A stretch of 64,000 nt of DNA, from NCBI RefSeq assembly GCF_008011855.1, contig NZ_VOUX01000003.1:1-64000 (forward strand), written 5' to 3'. The translations under genes were made by a program, and so were the position numbers. Shown here in pieces: positions 54,625 through 64,000 of the stretch (positions within the stretch are counted from its first letter, which is position 1; each line of letters begins with the position of its first letter). Under the pieces are notes generated by a model. The model was not told the origin of the DNA. It did no database searches and saw only the letters and a program-made list of their open reading frames with translations. This DNA is from Serratia bockelmannii. Lineage in GTDB: Bacteria; Pseudomonadota; Gammaproteobacteria; Enterobacterales; Enterobacteriaceae.

Positions 54625-54780
54625 GCTTATGCTCTCCGCGACGGATTCCCGCCGTCCGCGAGCGACTGACGGGTCTTCATGAAATAAGCATGGCGCTAAA
54701 GCCGGCCGGAAGCGAGCGGGAGCGGGAAAATATGAAATTTCGCAGATGCGGGCGAACCCCCCGTTGCCGGGGGGAGAAGG

Positions 54781-55758
54781 TCAGCGGATTTTCACCAGGG
54801 TGCGGCCGGTGATTTGGTTGTTCAGCAGTGCGGCGGCGGTGGCCGGCGCCTGCTCGAGGGCGATTTCATGTGTGGCCTGCTGATAGAAGCTGTCCGGCAG
54901 AATGCCGGCCAGCCGTTCCCAGGCGGTTTGGCGGCGGTGCAGCGGCGTATGCACCGAATCCACGCCCTGCAGGCGCACGTTGCGCAGAATGAACGGCATC
55001 ACGGTGGTCGGCAGTTGATAACCGCCCGCCAGGCCGCAGGCGGCGACGGTGCCGTTATAGTTCATCTGCGCCAGCACCCGCGCCAGCAGTTTGTCGCCGA
55101 CGGTGTCCACCGCGCCGGCCCACAGCTGTTTCTCCAGCGGACGCGGCGTGTCGATATAGCCATCGCGCGACATGACCTCTTTGGCGCCGAGCGCTTTCAG
55201 GTACTCGGTATTGCTGTCGCGGCCGCTGATGGCGGTCACCCGGTACCCCAGCGCCGCCAGCAGGGCGATGGCGGTGCTGCCCACGCCGCCGCTGGCGCCG
55301 GTGACCAGGATATCGCCGTCGTCCGGGTGCACGCCGCCTTCTTCCAGCGCCATCACGCACAGCATGGCGGTAAAGCCGGCGGTGCCGATGATCATCGCCT
55401 TGCGCTCATCCAGGCCGTTCGGCAGCGGCACCAGCCACTCACCGGAGACGCGCGCCTGCTCGGCCAGGCCGCCCCAATGGTGTTCGCCCACGCCCCAACC
55501 GGTGAGCACCACGCTTTGCCCCTCTTTGAAGCGATCGTCGCGGCTGTGGCGCACGGTGCCGGCGAAGTCGATGCCCGGCACCATCGGGAAGTTGCGCACG
55601 ATCTTGCCTTTGCCGGTGATCGCCAGCGCATCTTTATAGTTCAGGCTTGACCAGTTGATGTCGACGGTGACATCGCCTTCCGGCAACCGATCGCTGCCGA
55701 TATCTTTGATATGAGCCAGAGTTTGGTCGTCTTGTTGTTCCAATAACAGTGCACGCAT
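54781..55758 (-). CDS. acuI: Acryloyl-CoA reductase AcuI/YhdH
   Basis: A 325-residue NADPH-dependent MDR enzyme of the YhdH/AcuI type, which removes toxic acryloyl-CoA. Seen: NWSSLNYKDALAITGKG near 35-51, PMVPGIDFAGTV, and the cofactor turn VTGASGGVGSTA near 153. The length is exactly the family's. It lies divergent to csrD, as in E. coli. Confidence 0.94.
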   Translation of the reverse strand: MRALLLEQQDDQTLAHIKDIGSDRLPEGDVTVDINWSSLNYKDALAITGKGKIVRNFPMVPGIDFAGTVRHSRDDRFKEGQSVVLTGWGVGEHHWGGLAEQARVSGEWLVPLPNGLDERKAMIIGTAGFTAMLCVMALEEGGVHPDDGDILVTGASGGVGSTAIALLAALGYRVTAISGRDSNTEYLKALGAKEVMSRDGYIDTPRPLEKQLWAGAVDTVGDKLLARVLAQMNYNGTVAACGLAGGYQLPTTVMPFILRNVRLQGVDSVHTPLHRRQTAWERLAGILPDSFYQQATHEIALEQAPATAAALLNNQITGRTLVKIR

Positions 55759-55962
55759 GTCACTCTTCCTCTCGTTTACACTTTTCTATCAATGGCTGAA
55801 TCACATTTATTTGACTATATGCATAATAAGCGGCCCAAGTCCTGATAAAGGACAAAAACGGCGCTTGCAGGTTTAATTCCTCGGCAAGGCTTGTTAGGGT
55901 TGGACGGCCCCTTTTAGCTAAAGGGTGAACACTCACTTAACCATAGCGGACAAGGCACAGGG

Positions 55963-57897
55963 ATGCGATTTACCACCAAACTCTCTGCATTGATCACTCT
56001 GTTGGTCGCGCTGGCGATGTTTTTGATGCTGATGGGATGCTCATACAGCTTCTTTTACGTTACCCAGGATCGCCAGGAGCGCCGCTTTGATTCGCTGGTC
56101 ACCTCTCTCGATCAAGCCATGTTGCAGGAATCGCCGCGCGATCAGGAGAAATGGTTGCCGATTGTCATGCGTCCGCTCGGCATTGTGTCGATCCGCGTAG
56201 AGGCCGGTACCAGCAAGCTCCTCGACTATAAATTGCCGACGCTGAAAAAAGAGCCCTGGGATGCGCTGAACGGCTATCGTCAGGTCTCGCGAACTCTGTT
56301 GCAGCACCCGGGCAGTACGCTGCACATCACCTACCTCGATCCCTTCGCCAGCGACGTGCGCACGCTGCAATCCACCGCCGCCGTCACGCTGTCGATCGTC
56401 GTCATGGTGGTGGTTTTGCTGTTCAGCCTGCGCTGGCTGCGTGAGCAGGCCGACGGCGAAGATCGTCTGGAACGCCGTGCGCGGCGCATTCTGAACGGCG
56501 AGCGTGAAAACGTCATGCAGGGCGACGTGCGTGAGTGGCCAGCCAACGTCAGCGGCGCGCTCGACCGCCTGCTGGCCGATCTGGCGGAAGCGCGGGAAGA
56601 GCGCAGCCGGGTCGATACGCTGATCCGCGCCTTCGCCGCGCAGGATGCCAAAACCGGGCTGAATAATCGCCTGTTTTTCGATAATCAATTGACCACTCAG
56701 TTGGAAGATGAAGGCTCGCACGGCATCGTGATGATGGTGCGGCTGCCCGACTTCGAGACCCTGCGCGAGACGCACGGCAGCATGGCGGTGCAAGAGCTGA
56801 TGTATTCGCTGGTCAACCTGCTGTCTACCTTCGTGATGCGCTACCCGTCGGCGCTGCTGGCGCGCTACTTCCACAGCGATTTTACCGTACTGTTGCCGCA
56901 TCGAACCCTGAAGGAAGCCGACGGCATCGCTTCACAGCTGGTCAACGCCATCGATGCCTTGCCTTCCACGGCGCTGATCGATCGCGAGGCCTTCCTGCAC
57001 ATCGGCATCGTGGCGTACCGCAGCGGTCAAACCACCGAGCAGGTAATCGACTATGCGGAGCAGGCGACGCGCCACGCTACGCTGCAGGGCGAAAACGGGT
57101 GGTATGTGTACGACAGCCAGGTGCCGGAAAAGGGGCGCGGCAGCGTCAAGTGGCGCACGCTGCTGGAACAGGTGCTGGCGCGCGGCGGCCCGCGGCTGTA
57201 TCAGAAACCGGCGGTGACCGTGGAAGGCGAGGTGCACCATCGTGAGATCATGAGCCGGATCTATGACGGCACCCAGGAATTGCTGCCGGCGGAATATATG
57301 CCGCTGGTGCAGCAGTTGGGGTTGGCGGAGAGTTACGATCGCCAACAGGTGAGCCGCATCATTCCCTTGTTGGCGCAGTGGCCCGAGGAAACGCTGGCGT
57401 TTCCGCTGTGCGTGGACTCGATTTTGCAGCGCTCTTTCCAGCGCTGGCTGCGCGATACGCTGTTGCAATGCGAAAAAAGCCAACGTCGGCGAATTCTGAT
57501 TGAACTTGCGGAGGCAGATGTGTGTCAACATATCGACCGTTTGCGTCCGGTGCTGAGGCTGTTGTCAGGGCTGGGCTGCCGTCTCGCGGTGTCCAAAGCG
57601 GGTTTAACCGTGGTCAGTACGTCCTATATCAAGTCGCTGCAGGTGGAGATCGTCAAGCTCCACCCGGGGCTGGTGCGGAGCATCGATAAGCGGGACGAAA
57701 ACCAGCTGTTCGTGCAGAGCCTGACCGGCGCCTGCGCGGGCACGCGTGCTCAGGTGTTCGCGGCCAGCGTACGTACGCGCAACGAATGGCAGACGCTGAA
57801 AGAGCGGGGGATCCACGGCGGGCAGGGCGACTTTTTCGCATCGCCGGAACCTATCGACGCGGGGCGTAAAAAATATTCACGTCGTTATCGTGTTTAA
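55963..57897 (+). CDS. csrD: CsrD, regulator of CsrB/C RNA decay
   Basis: A 644-residue inner-membrane protein: two helices (about 5-30 and 141-160) around a periplasmic part, a HAMP-like segment, then degenerate GGDEF and EAL domains. GGDEF is changed to HSDF (RYFHSDFTVLL) and the EAL site to REIM, so it should neither make nor break c-di-GMP. CsrD instead directs RNase E to the small RNAs CsrB and CsrC. It is upstream of mreB, as in E. coli. Confidence 0.94.
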   Translation: MRFTTKLSALITLLVALAMFLMLMGCSYSFFYVTQDRQERRFDSLVTSLDQAMLQESPRDQEKWLPIVMRPLGIVSIRVEAGTSKLLDYKLPTLKKEPWDALNGYRQVSRTLLQHPGSTLHITYLDPFASDVRTLQSTAAVTLSIVVMVVVLLFSLRWLREQADGEDRLERRARRILNGERENVMQGDVREWPANVSGALDRLLADLAEAREERSRVDTLIRAFAAQDAKTGLNNRLFFDNQLTTQLEDEGSHGIVMMVRLPDFETLRETHGSMAVQELMYSLVNLLSTFVMRYPSALLARYFHSDFTVLLPHRTLKEADGIASQLVNAIDALPSTALIDREAFLHIGIVAYRSGQTTEQVIDYAEQATRHATLQGENGWYVYDSQVPEKGRGSVKWRTLLEQVLARGGPRLYQKPAVTVEGEVHHREIMSRIYDGTQELLPAEYMPLVQQLGLAESYDRQQVSRIIPLLAQWPEETLAFPLCVDSILQRSFQRWLRDTLLQCEKSQRRRILIELAEADVCQHIDRLRPVLRLLSGLGCRLAVSKAGLTVVSTSYIKSLQVEIVKLHPGLVRSIDKRDENQLFVQSLTGACAGTRAQVFAASVRTRNEWQTLKERGIHGGQGDFFASPEPIDAGRKKYSRRYRV

Positions 57898-59354
<1,457 letters not shown>

Positions 59355-59448
59355 TCAGCCCCAGGAAGGAGGAATCGTATCGGATGAATGCGCACAGCGA
59401 AAATCGGGTACGGTTCCTCTTTCTGTTGTCGAGGAACTCGCATAATTT

Positions 59449-60465
59449 ATGAAGCCGATTTTTAGCAGGGGGCCTTCCCTGCAACTGCGACTTTTTTTGG
59501 CGGTGATTGCGGCCATTGGCCTGATCGTTGCCGACAGCCGGCTCGGCACGTTCGTGAAGATACGCAACTACATGGACACCGCAGTCAGCCCTTTCTATTT
59601 TCTGGCCAACGGGCCACGTAAAGTTTTGGACAGCGTGTCAGAGACGCTGGCCACCCGCCAACAGCTGGAGCTGGAAAACCGCGCTCTGCGGCAGGAACTG
59701 CTGCTGAAAAACAGCGATATTCTTCTTCTTGGCCAATTCAAGCAGGAAAACGCCCGCTTGCGCGAGCTGCTGGGTTCTCCGCTGCGCCAGGACGAACACA
59801 AGATGGTCACCCAGGTGATCTCCACCGGTTCCGATCCGTATAGCGACCAGGTCGTTATCGACAAAGGGTCGGACAACGGCGTCTATGAAGGCCAGCCGGT
59901 GATCAGCGACAAGGGCGTGGTTGGCCAGGTGGTGGCGGTGGCGAAGGTGACCAGCCGCGTGCTGCTGATCTGCGATGCCTCGCACGCGCTGCCGATTCAG
60001 GTGCTGCGTAACGATATTCGAGTGATCGCCGCGGGCAGCGGCTGCGCCGACGATCTGCAACTGGAGCATCTGCCGAACAACACCGATATCCGCGTTGGCG
60101 ACGTGCTGGTGACCTCCGGCCTCGGCGGCCGCTTCCCGGAAGGCTATCCGGTGGCGGTCGTTTCCTCGGTCAAGGTCGACAATCAGCGCGCTTACACCGT
60201 GATTCAGGCGCGGCCGACCGCCGGTCTGCAGCGCTTGCGCTACCTGCTGCTGCTGTGGGGCGCCGATCGCAACGGCGACATGCCGCTGCCGCCGGACGAA
60301 GTGCACCGCGTCGCCAATGAGCGCCTGATGCAGATGATGCCGCAGGTGTTGCCGCCTGCCGGTTCCGTTGGGCCGCAGCTGCCCGCACCGGCCACCGGCG
60401 TGGCGCCGCAACCCGCCGGCGCTACGCCATCGGCTCAGCCTGCCGCGGCGGGAGTGGTGCAATGA
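59449..60465 (+). CDS. mreC: Rod-shape protein MreC
   Basis: A 338-residue bitopic protein: inner-membrane helix at about 10-27, a coiled coil (about 63-105, [14 protein letters not shown]), the periplasmic beta-domain ([36 protein letters not shown]), and a Pro/Ala-rich C-terminus. It links MreB to the cell-wall machinery. Its stop overlaps the mreD start by four bases. Confidence 0.97.
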   Translation: MKPIFSRGPSLQLRLFLAVIAAIGLIVADSRLGTFVKIRNYMDTAVSPFYFLANGPRKVLDSVSETLATRQQLELENRALRQELLLKNSDILLLGQFKQENARLRELLGSPLRQDEHKMVTQVISTGSDPYSDQVVIDKGSDNGVYEGQPVISDKGVVGQVVAVAKVTSRVLLICDASHALPIQVLRNDIRVIAAGSGCADDLQLEHLPNNTDIRVGDVLVTSGLGGRFPEGYPVAVVSSVKVDNQRAYTVIQARPTAGLQRLRYLLLLWGADRNGDMPLPPDEVHRVANERLMQMMPQVLPPAGSVGPQLPAPATGVAPQPAGATPSAQPAAAGVVQ

Positions 60466-60950
60466 ACAGTTACCGCAGCCACGGGCGCTGGATCATCTGG
60501 CTGTCGTTCCTGGTGGCGTTGGTGCTGCAAATCATGCCGTGGCCGGAGCAGATCTACATGTTCCGGCCTTCCTGGCTGGTGCTGATCCTGATCTACTGGG
60601 TAATGGCCTTGCCGCATCGTGTCAACGTCGGTACCGGCTTCGTGCTGGGGTTGATTATGGATCTGATCCTCGGCTCTACGCTGGGCGTACGCGCGCTGGC
60701 GCTGGGCATCATCGCCTATCTGGTGGCGTTCAAATTCCAACTGTTCCGCAATATGGCGCTGTGGCAACAGGCGCTGATCGTCGTGCTGCTGTCGCTGTCG
60801 ATGGATGTGGTGGTGTTCTGGGCTGAGTTTTTAGTGATCAACGTCTCTTTCCGCCCAGAGGTATTCTGGAGTAGTGTGGTAAACGGCATTTTGTGGCCGT
60901 GGTTATTCCTGTTGATGCGCAAAATCCGCCGTCAGTTCGCCGTACAGTAA
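60462..60950 (+). CDS. mreD: Rod-shape protein MreD
   Basis: A 162-residue inner-membrane protein with about five hydrophobic helices ([32 protein letters not shown] and onward), the third member of the mre complex. It starts within the last codons of mreC (ATGA overlap), as is usual. Confidence 0.96.
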   Translation: MNSYRSHGRWIIWLSFLVALVLQIMPWPEQIYMFRPSWLVLILIYWVMALPHRVNVGTGFVLGLIMDLILGSTLGVRALALGIIAYLVAFKFQLFRNMALWQQALIVVLLSLSMDVVVFWAEFLVINVSFRPEVFWSSVVNGILWPWLFLLMRKIRRQFAVQ

Positions 60951-60960
60951 GGGTATATCA

Positions 60961-61545
60961 ATGACTTCGCTTTATCTGGCCTCCGGCTCCCCACGTCGAC
61001 GTGAACTGTTGACCCTGTTGGGCGTGTCGTTTGACATTCTGCTGACGCATACCGAAGAGCAGCGCCGGGAAGGCGAAGCCGCAGAGGCCTATGTGCGCCG
61101 TCTGGCGCAGGACAAGGCCAAGGCGGGCGTGGCGCTGGCGCAGGAAGATCGGCCGGTGCTGGGCGCAGACACCATCGTGGTGCTCAACGGCCGGGTGCTG
61201 GAGAAGCCGCGCGACGAAGCCCATGCGGCGGACATGCTGGCGGCTCTGTCGGGCAAACAGCATCAGGTGATGACGGCGGTGGCGATCGCCGATCGCCACG
61301 ACGTGCGCTGCCAGCTGGTGGTGACCGACGTGACGTTCCGCAGCCTGTCACAACAGGATATCCGCGACTATATTGCTACGGGCGAACCGATGGATAAAGC
61401 GGGCGCCTATGGAATTCAAGGAAAGGGTGGTTGTTTCGTCAGAACGATAACCGGGAGTTATCACGCGGTGGTCGGTCTGCCGCTGGTCGAAACACATGAG
61501 CTGCTCAGTAATTTTGTCGCATTACGTGATGTAAGAACCGGTTGA
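60961..61545 (+). CDS. yhdE: Maf-type nucleotide pyrophosphatase (dTTP/UTP), YhdE
   Basis: A 194-residue Maf protein that hydrolyses dTTP, UTP and modified pyrimidine triphosphates. The opening [26 protein letters not shown] near 68 and [11 protein letters not shown] near 143 are the family signatures. It lies 10 bp after mreD, in the conserved mre-maf-rng order. Confidence 0.96.
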   Translation: MTSLYLASGSPRRRELLTLLGVSFDILLTHTEEQRREGEAAEAYVRRLAQDKAKAGVALAQEDRPVLGADTIVVLNGRVLEKPRDEAHAADMLAALSGKQHQVMTAVAIADRHDVRCQLVVTDVTFRSLSQQDIRDYIATGEPMDKAGAYGIQGKGGCFVRTITGSYHAVVGLPLVETHELLSNFVALRDVRTG

Positions 61546-61583
61546 TGGGCGCTGCCATTATCGACCGGCTCTGAGGAGAAGGC

Positions 61584-63053
61584 ATGACAGCTGAGCTACT
61601 GGTTAATATCACACCGTCTGAAACGCGGGTCGCCTATATCGATGGCGGCATTCTGCAAGAGATTCATATCGAACGCGAATCCAAACGCGGCATCGTCGGC
61701 AATATCTATAAAGGGCGCGTCAGCCGCGTCCTGCCGGGGATGCAGGCGGCGTTCGTCGACATCGGCCTGGACAAGGCCGCCTTCCTGCACGCCTCCGACA
61801 TCATGCCGCATACCGAATGCGTCGCCGGCGACGAGCGGAAAAACTTTCATGTGCGCGACATCGCCGAGCTGGTGCGCCAGGGGCAAGACCTGATGGTGCA
61901 GGTGGTGAAAGATCCGCTCGGGACCAAGGGCGCGCGTCTGACTACCGACATTACGCTGCCTTCGCGCTATCTGGTCTTCATGCCGGGCGCGGCGCACGTC
62001 GGCGTTTCGCAGCGCATCGACAGCGAAGCCGAGCGCGAGCGCCTGAAGTCCATCGTTGCGCCGCACTGCGACGAGCTGGGCGGCTTTATTATCCGCACCG
62101 CGGCGGAAGGCATCGGCGAGGAAGAGCTGGCGCAGGATGCCGCGTTCCTCAAACGCCTGTGGACCAAGGTGATGGAGCGCAAGAAGCGCAACCAGACCAA
62201 ATACAAGCTGTACGGCGAGCTGGCGCTGGCGCAGCGCATCTTGCGCGATTTCGCCGGCGCGGCGCTGGATCGCATTCGCGTCGATTCGCGGCTGACGCAC
62301 GATCTGTTGGTGGAGTTTACCGGCGAGTACATCCCGGACATTACCAACAAGCTCGAACTCTACACCGGCAGCCAGCCAATTTTCGATCTGTACGACGTGG
62401 AAAACGAAATCCAGCGCGCGCTGGAGCGCAAGGTGGAGCTGAAGTCCGGCGGCTATCTGATCATCGATCAGACCGAGGCGATGACCACCGTTGACATCAA
62501 CACCGGTGCCTTCGTCGGCCACCGCAACCTCGACGAAACCATCTTCAATACCAACATCGAGGCGACGCAGGCCATCGCGCGCCAGCTGCGGCTGCGCAAC
62601 CTGGGCGGCATTATCATCATCGACTTTATCGATATGAACAACGAAGAGCATCGCCGCCGGGTGCTGCACTCGCTGGAGCAGGCATTGAGTAAAGATCGGG
62701 TAAAAACCACGATCAACGGCTTCTCTCAGCTAGGCTTAGTTGAAATGACGCGTAAACGCACGCGTGAAAGCATTGAACATGTGCTCTGTCACGATTGTCC
62801 TACTTGCAATGGGCGCGGCACCGTGAAAACGGTGGAAACCGTGTGCTACGAGATCCTGCGCGAGATTGTACGCGTGCACCATGCTTACGATTCCGATCGC
62901 TTCCTGGTGTACGCCTCCGCGGCGGTTGGCGAAGCGCTGAAGAGCGAAGAGTCGCATGCGCTGGCCGAAGTGGAGATCTTCGTCGGCAAACAGGTGAAGG
63001 TGCAGATCGAACCGTTGTACAGCCAGGAGCAGTTCGACGTCGTCATGATGTAG
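61584..63053 (+). CDS. rng: Ribonuclease G
   Basis: A 489-residue endoribonuclease of the RNase E/G family that matures the 5' end of 16S rRNA and decays some mRNAs. Seen: S1 domain (GNIYKGRVSRVLPGMQAAFVDIGLDKAAFLH), catalytic aspartates in TVDINTGAFVG near 304 and IIIIDFIDM near 345, and the zinc-link CHDCPTCNGRG near 404. It has no RNase E-type C-terminal scaffold. Confidence 0.97.
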   Translation: MTAELLVNITPSETRVAYIDGGILQEIHIERESKRGIVGNIYKGRVSRVLPGMQAAFVDIGLDKAAFLHASDIMPHTECVAGDERKNFHVRDIAELVRQGQDLMVQVVKDPLGTKGARLTTDITLPSRYLVFMPGAAHVGVSQRIDSEAERERLKSIVAPHCDELGGFIIRTAAEGIGEEELAQDAAFLKRLWTKVMERKKRNQTKYKLYGELALAQRILRDFAGAALDRIRVDSRLTHDLLVEFTGEYIPDITNKLELYTGSQPIFDLYDVENEIQRALERKVELKSGGYLIIDQTEAMTTVDINTGAFVGHRNLDETIFNTNIEATQAIARQLRLRNLGGIIIIDFIDMNNEEHRRRVLHSLEQALSKDRVKTTINGFSQLGLVEMTRKRTRESIEHVLCHDCPTCNGRGTVKTVETVCYEILREIVRVHHAYDSDRFLVYASAAVGEALKSEESHALAEVEIFVGKQVKVQIEPLYSQEQFDVVMM

Positions 63054-63071
63054 CCCGCCCGACATCGGTAG

Positions 63072-63091
63072 GGGCCCGGCACGCCGGGCCC
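63072..63091 (+). other. Hairpin between rng and yhdP
   Basis: Perfect arms GGGCCCGGC (63072-63080) and GCCGGGCCC (63083-63091) with a two-base loop but no T tract. It is probably not an efficient terminator; mRNA processing or attenuation is possible. Confidence 0.45.
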
Positions 63092-63141
63092 GTCAGTGCA
63101 TAGATATTCCCGTTGCCAGGCAGCGGAGCAAGGAGAACTGC

Positions 63142-64000
63142 GTGAGGCGACTGCCTGGGATTCTGTTAGCAACAGGCGCCACCCTAATCGTGATTGTGGC
63201 GCTGCTGATCAGCGGGCTGCGCCTGATGCTGCCGAAGCTGAACGACTATCGTCCCCAACTGCTGGCGCAGGTGGAGAAGCTATCCGGTGTGCCTGTGCAG
63301 ATGGATTTCCTGCAGGGCAGTTGGGAAACGTTCGGCCCACAGCTTGAAGTGCGCAACCTGAGCGTTACGCTGCCCAAAAGCGATGTGCATATCGAACGCG
63401 TGACGCTGGCGCTGGACGTGTGGCAATCGCTGCTGCACTGGCGCTGGCAGTTCCGCGATCTGACCTTCTATCAATTCCGCCTCGATCTGAACGCCACGCT
63501 GGGCGGCGATCGTGAGGGCGACGGCCTTGAGCCCGGTAAAATCAGCGATCTGATGCTGCGCCAGCTCGACCACTTCGATCTGCGCGACAGCCGTATCTCG
63601 TTCCTGACGCCCGCCGGCGCGCGCGCCGAATTCGACATTCCCCAACTGACCTGGCTCAACGGCCGCGATCGCCACCGCGCCGAGGGGCAGATCAGCCTGT
63701 CGACGCTGAACGGCCAGCACGGTGTGGTGCAGCTGCGCATGGACCTGCGCGATAATCAGGGCCTGCTGGACACCGGCACGGTCTATCTGCAGGCCGATAA
63801 CATCGACATGAAACCCTGGTTTACCCGCTGGCTGCGCGCCAACACCGGGCTGGAAAGCGCAGACTTCAGCCTGGCAGCCTGGCTGCAGGTGCAAAACGGC
63901 GAGATCGCCGGCGGCCATGCGTTGCTCAAGCAGGGGGCGGCCAACTGGAATACCGGCGCCGCGCAGCACCGGCTGGACGTAGACAATCTGGCGCTGTCGC
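63142..64000 (+). CDS. yhdP: YhdP, AsmA-like phospholipid transport protein (N-terminal part)
   Basis: Only the first 286 codons are in the window; the frame runs off the right edge. The start is GTG 63142 with AAGGAGAA ahead, giving MRRLPGILLATGATLIVIV, a signal-anchor helix. The conserved VTLALDVWQSLLHWRWQFRDLTFYQFRLDL segment is characteristic. YhdP is a very large AsmA-like protein that, with TamB and YdbH, bridges the envelope and carries phospholipids to the outer membrane. Confidence 0.95.
   Translation, partial: MRRLPGILLATGATLIVIVALLISGLRLMLPKLNDYRPQLLAQVEKLSGVPVQMDFLQGSWETFGPQLEVRNLSVTLPKSDVHIERVTLALDVWQSLLHWRWQFRDLTFYQFRLDLNATLGGDREGDGLEPGKISDLMLRQLDHFDLRDSRISFLTPAGARAEFDIPQLTWLNGRDRHRAEGQISLSTLNGQHGVVQLRMDLRDNQGLLDTGTVYLQADNIDMKPWFTRWLRANTGLESADFSLAAWLQVQNGEIAGGHALLKQGAANWNTGAAQHRLDVDNLALS

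Overview
The window looks like the chromosome of a Serratia, most likely of the marcescens group. The genes and their order are typical of Enterobacterales (qor-dnaB-alr-tyrB-uvrA-ssb-ghxP-yjcE on one side; lpxP-lpxO-fis-dusB-prmA-panF-accCB-aroQ-msrPQ-acuI-csrD-mreBCD-maf-rng-yhdP on the other). The coding DNA is GC-rich. Between these two conserved blocks lies one 17.8-kb nonribosomal peptide synthetase gene whose domain order and adenylation codes match the serrawettin W2 type of lipopeptide synthetase. Species is inferred from these features, not from a search.

Layout. 1-118: 3' end of an IS3-like element next to the end of qor. 125-9268: housekeeping and metabolic genes, with a small aromatic amino acid group (periplasmic cyclohexadienyl dehydratase-like protein, Lrp/AsnC regulator, TyrB aminotransferase). 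9498-13134: divergent uvrA and ssb with a LexA box between them. 13183-17871: accessory genes (methyltransferase plus DUF1360 membrane protein facing an Rrf2 regulator across a palindrome; SDR; DUF1471 stress protein; lipocalin-like protein, GST and glyoxalase-fold protein). 18189-21397: ghxP purine permease, with PurR-like sites, and the yjcE antiporter. 21474-23606: cidR facing cidAB. 23639-24215: very AT-rich leader. 24216-41996: the synthetase. 42039-44989: amidotransferase-like protein, lpxP and lpxO. 45229-45947: two small envelope proteins. 46022-55758: minus-strand runs fis/dusB, prmA/panF/yhdT, accC/accB/aroQ, msrQ/msrP and acuI. 55963-64000: csrD, mreBCD, maf, rng and the start of yhdP.

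The synthetase reads as: starter condensation domain - about 340 residues of unassigned or vestigial sequence - A(Leu)-T - dual C/E-A(Ser)-T - C-A(Thr)-T - C-A(unusual hydrophobic)-T - dual C/E-A(Ile/Val-like)-T-thioesterase. This predicts a 3-hydroxyacyl pentapeptide lactone, D-Leu-Ser-Thr-D-X-Ile, which fits serrawettin W2 (D-Leu-Ser-Thr-D-Phe-Ile). It is a one-gene locus between two strong terminators. No MbtH protein, phosphopantetheinyl transferase, exporter or dedicated regulator lies beside it. The least explained parts are the extra segment between the starter C domain and the first A domain, the fourth pocket, and the AT-rich leader with a perfect inverted repeat touching the ribosome-binding region.

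No tRNA, rRNA or CRISPR array was seen.
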